Numbered from the stretch's first letter, positions 1-6,546 are shown. The stretch: DNA of 12,131 nt from Candidatus Wolfebacteria bacterium (GCA_026394835.1 JAPLZW010000067.1:1-12131); one strand, 5' to 3'. Program-made: numbers and translations. The notes: generated from the letters alone by a model not told the origin.

Positions 1-22
1 CTAACATTCTATAGAATGTTAG
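1..22. repeat. 22-bp perfect AT-rich palindrome at window edge
   Basis: The two 11-nt arms (CTAACATTCTA and its reverse complement) are directly adjacent, and the half AGAATGTT is repeated once more just to the right. It lies 12 nt beyond the stop codon of the tRNA-binding protein gene on the minus strand, so it could form a weak 3' hairpin. The window ends here, so a larger repeat or a T-tract cannot be judged. Confidence 0.6.
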
Positions 23-34
23 AATGTTGTATGC

Positions 35-379
35 CTAATGGATTTTCGCGCCGGGCTGAACAGGCTTCTCCGGCATCAAAATTATCGGTTCACCGGCTTC
101 ATTTGTGGCCGCCAAAAGCATGCCGTTACTCTCTATGCCCATCAGTTGCCTGGGCTCAAGATTAGCCACTATCACGACTTCCTTGCCAATTAAGTCTTCC
201 GGCGCGTAAGCCTTGCCGATACCGGCTACAATCTGACGATTAACTGGCTCACCTGCCTCATCTTTATCACCCACCTCAAGTTGTAATTTAATGAGCTTCT
301 CCGAACCTTCCACCCGCTCCGCAGAAATTACTTTCGCGGCTTTTAATTCTATTTTTGAAAACTCTTTGTAATTTATCAT
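35..379 (-). CDS. Stand-alone tRNA-binding (MetRS beta/C-terminal-type) domain protein
   Basis: This 114-aa protein is one OB-fold tRNA-binding domain of the EMAP/Arc1p/MetRS-C type. The family signature is visible: FSKIELKAAKVISAERVEGS near the N-terminus, then RQIVAGIGKAY around residues 48-58, VIVANLEPRQLMGIESNGML around 69-88, and a terminal G-A-K-I. Such domains are usually fused to the C-terminus of methionyl-tRNA synthetase and dimerise it or raise its tRNA affinity. Here the domain is free, as in organisms with a separate MetRS beta chain. The start ATG has no Shine-Dalgarno sequence. The gene follows the DUF763 gene by 30 nt on the same strand and may be co-transcribed. No catalytic MetRS gene is in the window, so a general tRNA-binding chaperone-like role (CsaA/YgjH-like) is the alternative. 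The domain assignment is secure; the partner is inferred. Confidence 0.88.
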   Translation of the reverse strand: MINYKEFSKIELKAAKVISAERVEGSEKLIKLQLEVGDKDEAGEPVNRQIVAGIGKAYAPEDLIGKEVVIVANLEPRQLMGIESNGMLLAATNEAGEPIILMPEKPVQPGAKIH

Positions 380-409
380 ATTGAAATCTTAAATCTTAAT
401 TCTTGCATC

Positions 410-1561
410 TTATATCTGATTCAGCCTCGTCTCCATCAATCTTTTTTCCGAAGCCGATATCCGCAAACGCTGGATTAAACGGCTAAAGAACAGAATTGTG
501 GAGTCATAGGTTTTTTTATCCACGGGGTACGGGGTGGCGTCCTTGCCGCCATGGGCAAATGAATATCTCGCCGGGTCTTCATATGACGGCTTCGCCCCAT
601 AAATCACTTCCGAAACCAAACTTAAGGCGCGCACGGTTTTTGGTCCCACTCCCGGCAATGCCACCAGCTTCTCGTAATTTTGCGGATTCGCCTCGGTAAC
701 CTTATAAAGTATCTTATCAAGATATTTTGATTTGGAGAAATCCTCGCTTACCACCGGGTGCGTTTTAAATTCTTTGGTCTCTAAATTAAGAAACGCCAAT
801 CTTTGCTGGCCGTTTTGAATAGCAAGCGACTGCGATAAATCCGAAGAATGCCTCCGCAGAATCTTGATATCTTTCATCAAGCCGAAGTAATTCCCTTGAA
901 CCAGGCCGGTGCTGATATCACGCGTTTTATCACTCGCCTCGGCAGACAAATTCAAAGTTATATCATTAGTCGGGCTGGTAATGCCCGAATGCGGCTCGTT
1001 GACCAAATCCGTGACTTTTTTGGAATACCAATGATACCTGCGAGCGCTTCCTTTTTCCGTATTCATTCCCTGCTGGACCACCGCCCAGTGGCCATTTTTA
1101 GAAAAAAAGAAAGTGTGATGATAAAGCTGAAATCCGTCCTGTACCAAAGCGCTATCCACTTTCGCCGCCATTTTGGAATTATAAACCAGGTTGTTGACGC
1201 TCGGCTCCGGCAAACTTAAATAATCGCCCCAGCGTATAATTTCTTCCGGCGTTTGCTTGGAGGTTTTTCCTTTGCCGCCGCAAATAAAAATTCCGAATTC
1301 CCTTTGGTGACCTTTAATGGCTTCTTTCAAAGCCGCGGTTAAAATCGTGGTCAGGCCCGACGCGTTCCAGTCAAACGCCAAAACCGTGCCCAAAGACTGA
1401 AACCATCCCGGGTCCGCAATCCTTTCAATAAAGGTATCCGGGCCGTATTCCTCGTTCATCACGTAAATCATCTGCCGGCTCAAATTGACCATTCTCTCAA
1501 ACAGCCACTTGGGACATTTGCCGTAGTCCAATCCGAATGTTGCTATGCCCCTGTTAATCAT
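410..1561 (-). CDS. DUF763 family protein with C-terminal helix-hairpin-helix motif
   Basis: This 383-aa protein is recognisable as DUF763 from its N-terminus (INRGIATFGLDYGKCPKWLF), the segment GTVLAFDWNASGLTT (residues 58-72), and FGIFICGGKGKTSKQTPEEI (89-108). A glycine-rich helix-hairpin-helix segment, LVALPGVGPKTVRAL (299-313), is followed by ARYSFAHGGKDATPYPVDKK (331-350). The HhH motif resembles those of HhH-GPD DNA glycosylases and suggests nucleic-acid contact, but no function is established for the family. The middle has several His/Phe/Trp clusters (YHHTFFFSKNGHW, 147-159). The ATG has no Shine-Dalgarno sequence; it matches the conserved family N-terminus, which supports the start. 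The length looks full. The neighbours (envelope genes upstream, tRNA-binding protein downstream) do not reveal a role. Family assignment is confident; a role in DNA repair or modification is inference only. Confidence 0.85.
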   Translation of the reverse strand: MINRGIATFGLDYGKCPKWLFERMVNLSRQMIYVMNEEYGPDTFIERIADPGWFQSLGTVLAFDWNASGLTTILTAALKEAIKGHQREFGIFICGGKGKTSKQTPEEIIRWGDYLSLPEPSVNNLVYNSKMAAKVDSALVQDGFQLYHHTFFFSKNGHWAVVQQGMNTEKGSARRYHWYSKKVTDLVNEPHSGITSPTNDITLNLSAEASDKTRDISTGLVQGNYFGLMKDIKILRRHSSDLSQSLAIQNGQQRLAFLNLETKEFKTHPVVSEDFSKSKYLDKILYKVTEANPQNYEKLVALPGVGPKTVRALSLVSEVIYGAKPSYEDPARYSFAHGGKDATPYPVDKKTYDSTILFFSRLIQRLRISASEKRLMETRLNQI

Positions 1562-1719
1562 GGAATTAAGAATAAGGAATTATGAATTAGGATTTACGCC
1601 TAATTAATTTTAACAGATTTTGAAAGATTAAAAATTGACACAAAATGCCCCGATAGGATAATGGGGACGCTCTTTTTATCTAAATTCTTAATTCTTACTT
1701 CTTTATTCTTACTTCCCGC
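1562..1719. other. AT-rich intergenic spacer between GerMN and DUF763 genes
   Basis: The spacer holds degenerate ATTCTTA-type tandem words on both sides (1563-1590 and 1682-1712). A short hairpin, CCCC-N11-GGGG (about 1648-1666), could end the GerMN gene transcript weakly. On the plus strand TTGACA (1635-1640) lies 16 nt before GATAAT (1657-1662); this resembles a promoter but points into a region with no convincing plus-strand gene. No RNA gene is recognised. Confidence 0.4.
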
Positions 1720-2799
1720 TCAGGGCTGTAACGTGCTCGTACTATTGCCGTTAATAGAGATTATTACATTCTGGATAGTGGAAAATTGCTTCAAAGTTTG
1801 GCTAATTTGAGCTCGGATTGCCGTTACCCGGCAGGAACCAGCGACTCCACTCTCCAAAGCTTCATTAAAATCAACAAAAGCCATGCCTGTATTTTGGTCC
1901 ACCGAAAGAGGGCTGTTCATCCGCGTATCCGGATTTATGCCGGTAAAATATCCGGCATCCTTTTCTTTGCTTGTCGGACCTTTTAATAATTCCTCAAGAG
2001 TCGCGTTCCCTATCCTGTTCGTTTTTTGTATGACCCTCGAAACCGGATAGACTTTCCCGCAATCGGAACCGGAATCAATCTTATTATTATTGAAATAAAC
2101 CCTTACGCCAACCTGATCTCCTGCCTGGACGGAAAGCAAAACAGAAACCTTGTTTGTTTCGCTGCCGTCTTTAGCCGACTTATCAAAAACTTCAAGAATA
2201 AAATCCGAACCGCTCAAATTTAATGTTCCGATATTTATAGTCTGCAGAAAATCCCCGAAAAGGCCCGCATCCTTCGCGCTTGAAGTCGCGCTTGTTTCAT
2301 AAACCGGCTGGCCGCCCGAAACAATCCTAATATTAAACTGATTTTCAAAAACCCTGGCCTTCCCCCGGACAATAAGATTCCCGCCAATCAAATCGCCCCG
2401 TTCCGGCGACAAAATGATTATATTGGGAAAACTTATCGCTTTTATTTCGGAAATTTTTAAGGAGTTATCGCTGCCAGCAACTCCTTTCGCCTCCACATCA
2501 AAGCCTTTTTGATAAAAACCGATGTCAACGGGATTATTGTTGTCGTCTAATAACTTCGTATCATTATTGATTGCTAAGTTTTTATCTCCGCTTTCGGTTT
2601 TTACGTTCATCATTCCGGAACCAATGTCCACAAAATTAATACTGCCCTTAATATCGGTGTCGGAAGATATTTTTACCGGCGCATCTCCTCCGGCCTTCAC
2701 GAAATAAAAATAATAAAAAACCCCGGCCATCGCGCCAAAGACCAGGATCGCGGCGATAAAGATAACGATTCCTTTCATAAAATCACTTTTCATGATCAT
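1720..2799 (-). CDS. Membrane-anchored Gmad2 + GerMN domain protein
   Basis: Numbering starts at the chosen ATG. The 359-aa product has one hydrophobic N-terminal segment (residues 9-34), so it is probably anchored with its body outside the membrane. Residues about 52-122 look like a small beta domain reminiscent of DUF5666. Residues about 127-225 match a Gmad2-type immunoglobulin-like domain (IIILSPERGDLIGG, LIVRGKARVFENQFNIRI, DGSETNKVSVLLSV). Residues about 229-352 match GerMN (VRVYFNN, then LEELLKGPT, NSPLSVDQNTGMAFVDFNEAL, IRAQISQTLKQF, VIISING). In Firmicutes these domains occur in the germination/sporulation proteins GerM and LpqB; here, without sporulation genes, an envelope role is more likely. 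ATG codons at 2799 and 2793 are both possible and neither has a clear Shine-Dalgarno. The start at 2799 lies 11 nt after the stop of the upstream membrane gene, suggesting an operon. A longer reading from 2841 would overlap that gene. Confidence 0.85.
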   Translation of the reverse strand: MIMKSDFMKGIVIFIAAILVFGAMAGVFYYFYFVKAGGDAPVKISSDTDIKGSINFVDIGSGMMNVKTESGDKNLAINNDTKLLDDNNNPVDIGFYQKGFDVEAKGVAGSDNSLKISEIKAISFPNIIILSPERGDLIGGNLIVRGKARVFENQFNIRIVSGGQPVYETSATSSAKDAGLFGDFLQTINIGTLNLSGSDFILEVFDKSAKDGSETNKVSVLLSVQAGDQVGVRVYFNNNKIDSGSDCGKVYPVSRVIQKTNRIGNATLEELLKGPTSKEKDAGYFTGINPDTRMNSPLSVDQNTGMAFVDFNEALESGVAGSCRVTAIRAQISQTLKQFSTIQNVIISINGNSTSTLQP

Positions 2800-2810
2800 G
2801 AAGCCGGTTG

Positions 2811-3125
2811 TTATTTCATAAAAACGAAGACTGTCAGGCAAAAAAGCATAAATTCAAGGATAAAGAAGGAAGCGCTTAAAAATATTCTTGACCGCCAAAC
2901 CGCCCAAACGCCAAGCGTCATGCCGATAAAAGGAAAAACCGCAAAAATCAAAAGTTGGGCAAACCAAGGAAGTTTTGCCGAAAAATCGGCATAAAGCCTT
3001 AACCAGCTCCAACCGAGCAATGACCACACGCTGGAAGAAAACCAAAGTAAAATCGCAGGCGCGGAGATAACCAGCCCGGTAATCGCGACTCTTTCCTGAA
3101 TATTGTCTCTTTCTTTTATTTTCAT
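2811..3125 (-). CDS. Small multi-pass membrane protein, unknown function
   Basis: This 104-aa protein starts MKIKERDNIQERVAITGLV and has three predicted membrane segments: about residues 13-36 (ITGLVISAPAILLWFSSSVWSLLG), 52-75 (WFAQLLIFAVFPFIGMTLGVWAVW) and 80-103 (FLSASFFILEFMLFCLTVFVF). I do not recognise the family. The reading frame stays open upstream to 3218, but that extension translates a 28-bp GC-rich palindrome and overlaps the DUF5652-like gene, so the ATG at 3125 is preferred. No Shine-Dalgarno is visible; the palindrome occupies that place. It is followed after 11 nt by the Gmad2/GerMN gene and probably shares its transcript. Confidence 0.65.
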   Translation of the reverse strand: MKIKERDNIQERVAITGLVISAPAILLWFSSSVWSLLGWSWLRLYADFSAKLPWFAQLLIFAVFPFIGMTLGVWAVWRSRIFLSASFFILEFMLFCLTVFVFMK

Positions 3126-3130
3126 AATCT

Positions 3131-3158
3131 TGGAGGCGGCCGTATACGGCCGCCTCCA
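3131..3158. repeat. 28-bp perfect GC-rich palindrome in 5' leader
   Basis: Two fully complementary 14-nt arms (TGGAGGCGGCCGTA and its reverse complement) abut at 3144/3145. It ends 5 nt before the ATG of the small membrane protein gene and begins 17 nt after the stop codon of the DUF5652-like gene. As RNA it would fold into a very stable hairpin. There is no T-tract on either side, so it is not a typical intrinsic terminator. Confidence 0.8.
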
Positions 3159-3159
3159 T

Positions 3160-3165
3160 ATTATA
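3160..3165 (-). promoter_or_regulatory. Possible -10 box (TATAAT) before the 104-aa membrane protein gene
   Basis: TATAAT on the minus strand sits directly before the palindrome, so a transcript starting about 7 nt later would begin inside the hairpin arm. No -35 element is seen at 16-18 nt, so this call is weak. Confidence 0.25.
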
Positions 3166-3175
3166 ACATTTTCAA

Positions 3176-3466
3176 CTAAGCCTCGCGCCTGCTTTTCAGC
3201 GACTCTCTTTTGCTCCAAATATAGATATAAAGAATTTCAAGGATACCAAGCGTATTTATAAGCAATAACGCTATAAACCACCACTTATCTTTTAACCGGG
3301 CGGCTTTCCAGAGCGCCATGCCTTTCCAATAAAAAACCCAAAGAATGAGGACAACCCAGCCAAAAGCCGCCAGACCCAAAAATGGTAAAAAATATTCGGG
3401 GATAAAATTGACGCCTCTTGCAAAACATCCGTAACTGGAAAATTTTTCCGCTAATAATGAATACAT
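3176..3466 (-). CDS. DUF5652-like small membrane protein
   Basis: This 96-aa protein has two membrane segments: about residues 25-47 (YFLPFLGLAAFGWVVLILWVFYW) and about 62-84 (WWFIALLLINTLGILEILYIYIW). Between them is the amphipathic motif WKGMALWKAARLKDKWWF. The KGxALWKAAR...WFIALLxINTLGILEILYI pattern is the hallmark of the DUF5652 family common in Patescibacteria; this is from memory of the family. The function is unknown. The tail is strongly basic (SKRESLKSRREA), placing it on the cytoplasmic side. The chosen ATG gives about 20 extra N-terminal residues compared with the shortest family members and has no Shine-Dalgarno, so a later start is possible. A TATAAT box lies about 38 nt upstream. 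Confidence 0.78.
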   Translation of the reverse strand: MYSLLAEKFSSYGCFARGVNFIPEYFLPFLGLAAFGWVVLILWVFYWKGMALWKAARLKDKWWFIALLLINTLGILEILYIYIWSKRESLKSRREA

Positions 3467-3504
3467 AAATTTTTTGTTGATTTAACGGCCGACCCTTTTC
3501 ATAT

Positions 3505-3510
3505 ATTATA
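3505..3510 (-). promoter_or_regulatory. Candidate -10 box (TATAAT) for the DUF5652-like gene
   Basis: A perfect TATAAT on the minus strand lies between the terminator of the upstream repeat-protein gene and the DUF5652-like gene. The best -35 at 17 nt (TTTCCC) is poor. Position between a terminator and a start codon supports it. Confidence 0.4.
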
Positions 3511-3543
3511 CCCTTTTAATTTTCGACGGGAAAGCTGAGGTTT

Positions 3544-3580
3544 AAAAAAATCCCCCGGCGCAATGCCGGAGGAATTTTTT
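3544..3580 (-). terminator. Intrinsic terminator after the repeat-protein gene (bidirectional form)
   Basis: The stem is CCGGC-GCAAT-GCCGG, extended by TCC/GGA across one C-A mismatch. On the minus strand it is followed by seven U, and on the plus strand by six U, so it could work both ways. It lies 12 nt beyond the stop codon of the gene ending at 3592. Confidence 0.85.
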
Positions 3581-3591
3581 ACTTTTAAGCC

Positions 3592-4803
3592 TTACGCAAC
3601 CGCAAGTTCCATGTTCTTTGGCGATTTTTTTTCTTCAAGTCCGCGGATTGTAAGCTCAAGCTCAAAAAGAGATTCTTTCAGTTTCTTTAACTTATCCCCT
3701 TCCGGAAGGATTTCATTCCACAAGAACCTTAAAATCTCCATCTGATCCTTGAATAATGCGAAATTAAACGTTCCGGAGCCGACAATTTCTTTTAAATTAT
3801 CCATCTCTCTGACCAATTTCTCGCGAAGAGGATCGTCCCACTGGATTCCGGACAAAAGCTCGAAGTGGTTTTCCATGGCTTCGGCAAAAATATAAAAGCC
3901 ATTGTCCGGCAATTTTATTTTATCCGACGCCAAACCGAAAAGATTTTTTTTGATGAGAAAATTGGAGATACGATAAGCAAGAAACGCGCCAAAACCGAGG
4001 ATGGCTACGAGGAAGAAAATAATTCTCGGGTCATCCATAATGCCTGTCGCGGGAACCGCGGCCAAGGCAACCGGAGTGCCACCCGCAGCATACGTTACCG
4101 GCACGGTGCTATATCCCGAGTTAAAGAAGTTGGGGGTGTTAAATATCGAAGAAAATCCCTGGCTGAAAGACAACGGGTTATTGGATATATCTGACGCGCC
4201 CGGAGTAAAGGCCAATGGATTATTAGCAATATTTGAAGCCCCGGGATTGAAAGCCAAAGGATTGATACCAGGTCCGCCCAATCCCGGATTAAAAACCAAA
4301 GGATTGAGATTTATATTTGAAGCCCCGGGATTAAAGCCAATTGGACTTATATTCACATTTGACGAACCTTCATAATAACTCGGGGCGCCGTATGAGTAAG
4401 AATAAGACGAAGGCGTGAAAGTCATAGAGCTTATGTTGGATTCCGATGAACCCGGAGTGAATTCCATCGTGCTCACGTTTGACTCCGAACTGCCGGGTGT
4501 GAATTCCATTGAAGCGACACTGGATTCCGATGAACCGGGAGTGAAATTCATTGAATCCAAATTTGATTCTGACGAACCCGGAACAAAATTAGCGGAATTA
4601 GCATCTGATTCCGAATAACCGGGAGTAAATGACATAGAGCTGGCTCCCGCCTCTGAATATCCCGGAGCGAAATCCGTCCCTCCATAATAATATTCGCCGC
4701 CATAATATTCATCGGCAAAAGCGGTTTGAAAAGCAAATACTAAAACAACAGCCATAACAGCCGTAATAAATAATTTTCTATTTTTATAAAATATTTTTCC
4801 CAT
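3592..4803 (-). CDS. Secreted 14-residue-repeat protein with VPATG motif, TM segment and cytoplasmic domain
   Basis: This 403-aa protein is not a family I recognise. Residues 1-30 form a signal peptide with a basic start, a hydrophobic core and a probable AFA cut site before DEYY. From about residue 44 to 226 runs a strict 14-residue period (42 bp per unit, positions about 4129-4674). Six units are of the form xFxPG(Y/S)SESxxxSM; then comes a Tyr/Ser-rich stretch of exactly 28 residues (two periods), then five units related to xFNPGASNIxxNPL. A Gly/Ala/Val-rich linker (231-249) leads to VPATG (250-254), a membrane segment at 261-279, the basic stretch NFLIKK, and about 117 cytoplasmic residues rich in charged helices (residues 375-393 look coiled-coil). 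The layout is that of a surface stalk or adhesin with an internal sorting-like signal. The ATG has no clear Shine-Dalgarno. A sortase gene lies two genes upstream. Function unknown. Confidence 0.85.
   Translation of the reverse strand: MGKIFYKNRKLFITAVMAVVLVFAFQTAFADEYYGGEYYYGGTDFAPGYSEAGASSMSFTPGYSESDANSANFVPGSSESNLDSMNFTPGSSESSVASMEFTPGSSESNVSTMEFTPGSSESNISSMTFTPSSYSYSYGAPSYYEGSSNVNISPIGFNPGASNINLNPLVFNPGLGGPGINPLAFNPGASNIANNPLAFTPGASDISNNPLSFSQGFSSIFNTPNFFNSGYSTVPVTYAAGGTPVALAAVPATGIMDDPRIIFFLVAILGFGAFLAYRISNFLIKKNLFGLASDKIKLPDNGFYIFAEAMENHFELLSGIQWDDPLREKLVREMDNLKEIVGSGTFNFALFKDQMEILRFLWNEILPEGDKLKKLKESLFELELTIRGLEEKKSPKNMELAVA
4129..4674 (-). repeat. Tandem 42-bp coding repeats (about 13 units of 14 aa)
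   Basis: The DNA repeats are diverged but kept in phase; for example the SESN/PGSSES words recur at 42-bp steps in 4440-4620. A Tyr-rich block of 84 bp keeps the phase between the two unit types. Two repeat classes (SES-SM and NIxxNPL) suggest two rounds of expansion. Confidence 0.85.
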
Positions 4804-4849
4804 ATTTTTCTTTTCACTTTTTTCCCCTTAATTATTTTAAGAAGAAAAA

Positions 4850-4901
4850 TATAAAAAGAATGTGCGGCGTCCCGACGAAGTTTAGAACTTGTCGGGACGC
4901 C
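4850..4901 (-). terminator. Intrinsic terminator after the 277-aa exported protein gene
   Basis: The 11-bp stem GGCGTCCCGAC (4866-4876) pairs with 4891-4901 and is extended by AAGTT/AACTT across one bulged base. On the minus strand it is followed by a U-rich stretch (TTCTTTTTATATTTTT). It starts 6 nt beyond the stop codon. Confidence 0.85.
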
Positions 4902-4907
4902 GGTTGG

Positions 4908-5741
4908 TTAGTTGGCCATCTTGGGGATGGAGGGAAGGGTGCCAACCGGATGGTCGGCGACCACAAAAGGTCCGACGTGTATCCGCGTGGTAAGACTCGC
5001 GTCTTTCACGCAAATGTTCGTCATCCCTCTGTCATAGATGCGATACCCTCCTTCCGGCTTTGCCGCCACGAGAAGCGGCCAAGCCTGTTTTGCAATCTCC
5101 ACGGTGGCACAATCCGCTCCTGTGGGATAATTTAACTCTACGATACCAGCCGCATCCGTGTTCTTCAGGATGAGCTGACCGACAGTACCCACTCCCTTTT
5201 TGAAGAAAGTGAAAACCATCGGCACTCCCTGTTGCGACATTCCGGACTGATTCTTGATGTCAGTCCAAAGGGTCAAGGGACCGCCGGCGGTCAGGAGCAT
5301 CCTTTCGGCCTTGGCGTCTTGGACAGGAGCTGGCGTAGCAGGCGCAAGCGCTGCCGCTCTGGCTGCCGGCGCTGGCGGAGGGCACTTCTGCCCTTTTCGC
5401 ACGTGCCCGCCATTCGGGCATTTGATCCATTCCACCTCCGGAGCTACTGGCTTAGGCTTTGGTTTCGGCGCCAATTTGGCAACCGGAGCACATGGGGGAA
5501 TCTTGGGGCAAAGTTGCTCGCACTCCGCGAGCTTTGCCGCAAGCTCCTGCTTTTCGCGCTCCAATTTTGCAATCTGGGCGCGAACTTCGGCAGAATCCGA
5601 CGGCAATGACGCCGTTTTCGGAATTGGCGTAGTCGCCGGCGCCGATGGCTTAAACGGCCACCACACTCCGTTATAGCCCGCGCTGATCGCGCTCAAAGCG
5701 ATCAAGACGAAAAGAAACGTGACCCATTTGCTAAAACGCAT
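4908..5741 (-). CDS. Exported/anchored coiled-coil and proline-rich protein, unknown function
   Basis: This 277-aa protein has a signal peptide or anchor (residues 5-22, WVTFLFVLIALSAISAGY). A short coiled coil follows (49-77, SDSAEVRAQIAKLEREKQEL and on), then a Pro/Ala/Lys-rich linker (80-142) with the cysteine motif CPNGGHVRKGQKC (108-120). A C-terminal beta-rich domain (about 147-265) contains the Ig-like phrase GVPMVFTFFKKGVGTVGQ and TDAAGIVELNYPTG, reminiscent of bacterial Ig-like/Big_1 domains. Seven cysteines fall outside the membrane. The start at 5741 is chosen because AAAGGAG lies 6 nt before it; the frame is open to 5861 but without such a site. Codons are more GC-rich than in neighbouring genes. 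It has its own promoter-like box and terminator, so it is probably a single-gene unit. The Ig-like call is tentative. Confidence 0.75.
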   Translation of the reverse strand: MRFSKWVTFLFVLIALSAISAGYNGVWWPFKPSAPATTPIPKTASLPSDSAEVRAQIAKLEREKQELAAKLAECEQLCPKIPPCAPVAKLAPKPKPKPVAPEVEWIKCPNGGHVRKGQKCPPPAPAARAAALAPATPAPVQDAKAERMLLTAGGPLTLWTDIKNQSGMSQQGVPMVFTFFKKGVGTVGQLILKNTDAAGIVELNYPTGADCATVEIAKQAWPLLVAAKPEGGYRIYDRGMTNICVKDASLTTRIHVGPFVVADHPVGTLPSIPKMAN

Positions 5742-5769
5742 GGCAGTCTCCTTTACTCCTCTCGGGAGC

Positions 5770-5799
5770 ATTATAATCCAACCAACCATATTCGTTCGA
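5770..5799 (-). promoter_or_regulatory. Promoter of the 277-aa exported protein gene
   Basis: A perfect TATAAT (5770-5775) on the minus strand has a weak -35 (TCGAAC, 5794-5799) 18 nt away. The expected start of transcription gives a leader of about 20 nt containing the AAAGGAG ribosome site before the ATG at 5741. Confidence 0.55.
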
Positions 5800-5852
5800 C
5801 ACCGCGATGGTATCGTATCAAGGTGCGATTCCCCGAATATTCCGGAGAAAGT

Positions 5853-5880
5853 CCTGTTCATAAATTTTTTATGAATCAGG
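5853..5880 (-). terminator. Hairpin after the sortase gene, possible weak terminator
   Basis: CCTG-TTCATAAA pairs with TTTATGAA-T-CAGG (12 bp, one bulged base) around a 3-nt loop. It lies 37 nt downstream of the sortase stop. The following minus-strand sequence (ACTTTCTCC) is only slightly U-rich, so termination is uncertain. Confidence 0.45.
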
Positions 5881-5916
5881 ATTTCTCAAGAAAATCTTAT
5901 TCTTACTTCTTAAATC

Positions 5917-6540
5917 TTACTTCTTCGCTGTGGCCATTCCGATATACTTCGCCTCCACTACGGTTCTGTTCATCGGATTTCCAACCGGCCAACAAGTCGA
6001 AAGCGTTAGTTTAGGTTCCGGGCTATCCATATAAATTTTGGTTTTCTCCGGGCTCAATATTTCAACGGAAGTAATCCGATAATAATAAATAACATTGTTC
6101 GATTTAATCAGGACATCATCACCAACTTTTGCGTCGTGTAATTTAGTAAAAGCGGTAAAAGCCTGGTTTTTTACAAAAGTTTTATCCGTTGAATGACCAA
6201 AGATGAAGACATTGCCATTTTCTCCGGGCAAGGACGAACTTGGATAGTGCGCCACTCCACCGTAAAGAGCTTTTTCCAGAACATTCTTATCTGTTGATGT
6301 CGGAAAAACCACAGGTGAATCTATATCAACCGAGGGAATCAGGATTCCCGCGCCTTTTACGGAAAAAGCCGGAGCCGGGCTCGCGGGATTACTGATAAAA
6401 GACATTTCCGCGTCCACGACAAAATCTTTCATATACGACGGAAGCCATCCCGCGAAGTATAATGCGGAAAATAAAGCCGCGGATATGAAAATCCAGAGAA
6501 AAACAAACGCCGAAATTGTCTTTATTTTCTTAAAAACCAT
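5917..6540 (-). CDS. Sortase (class D/E-like cysteine transpeptidase)
   Basis: This 207-aa protein has an N-terminal membrane anchor (residues 11-30) followed by a sortase domain (about 65-200). The catalytic residues are visible: His116 in VFIFGHS, Cys183 in TLSTCWPVG and Arg192 in MNRTVVEA. Sortases cut a C-terminal sorting signal (LPxTG-like) in exported proteins and join the product to a cell-wall or surface amine. The spacing and the TLSTC motif fit the small class D/E or related F enzymes; the exact class cannot be fixed by eye. It acts outside the membrane. The start ATG is at the expected transcription start of a TTGACA/TATATC promoter, so the mRNA may be leaderless; no Shine-Dalgarno fits this start. 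A possible substrate, the VPATG repeat protein, is encoded two genes downstream. Confidence 0.93.
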   Translation of the reverse strand: MVFKKIKTISAFVFLWIFISAALFSALYFAGWLPSYMKDFVVDAEMSFISNPASPAPAFSVKGAGILIPSVDIDSPVVFPTSTDKNVLEKALYGGVAHYPSSSLPGENGNVFIFGHSTDKTFVKNQAFTAFTKLHDAKVGDDVLIKSNNVIYYYRITSVEILSPEKTKIYMDSPEPKLTLSTCWPVGNPMNRTVVEAKYIGMATAKK

Positions 6541-6546
6541 GCTAAT

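Noticed and set aside
1635..1662. Plus-strand promoter-like TTGACA-16-GATAAT
   Set aside because: No convincing plus-strand gene or RNA follows; it runs antisense to the GerMN gene. Kept only as a remark in the spacer entry.
3126..3218. N-terminal extension of the 104-aa membrane protein to 3218
   Set aside because: It would translate the GC-rich palindrome and overlap the end of the DUF5652-like gene.
4001..4618. Long open plus-strand frames (4001-4375 and 4415-4618) with repeated GVNSIE/GLK words
   Set aside because: They are the antisense reading of the in-phase 42-bp repeats of the minus-strand surface protein, which has a signal peptide, terminator and coherent domains.
4129..4674. CRISPR-like array from regularly spaced repeats
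   Set aside because: The 42-bp period is coding, diverged and has no conserved repeat/unique spacer alternation.
5232..5676. Open plus-strand frames opposite the 277-aa exported protein gene
   Set aside because: Arg- or Ala/Gly-rich antisense products of a GC-rich gene; the minus-strand reading has a ribosome site, promoter and terminator.
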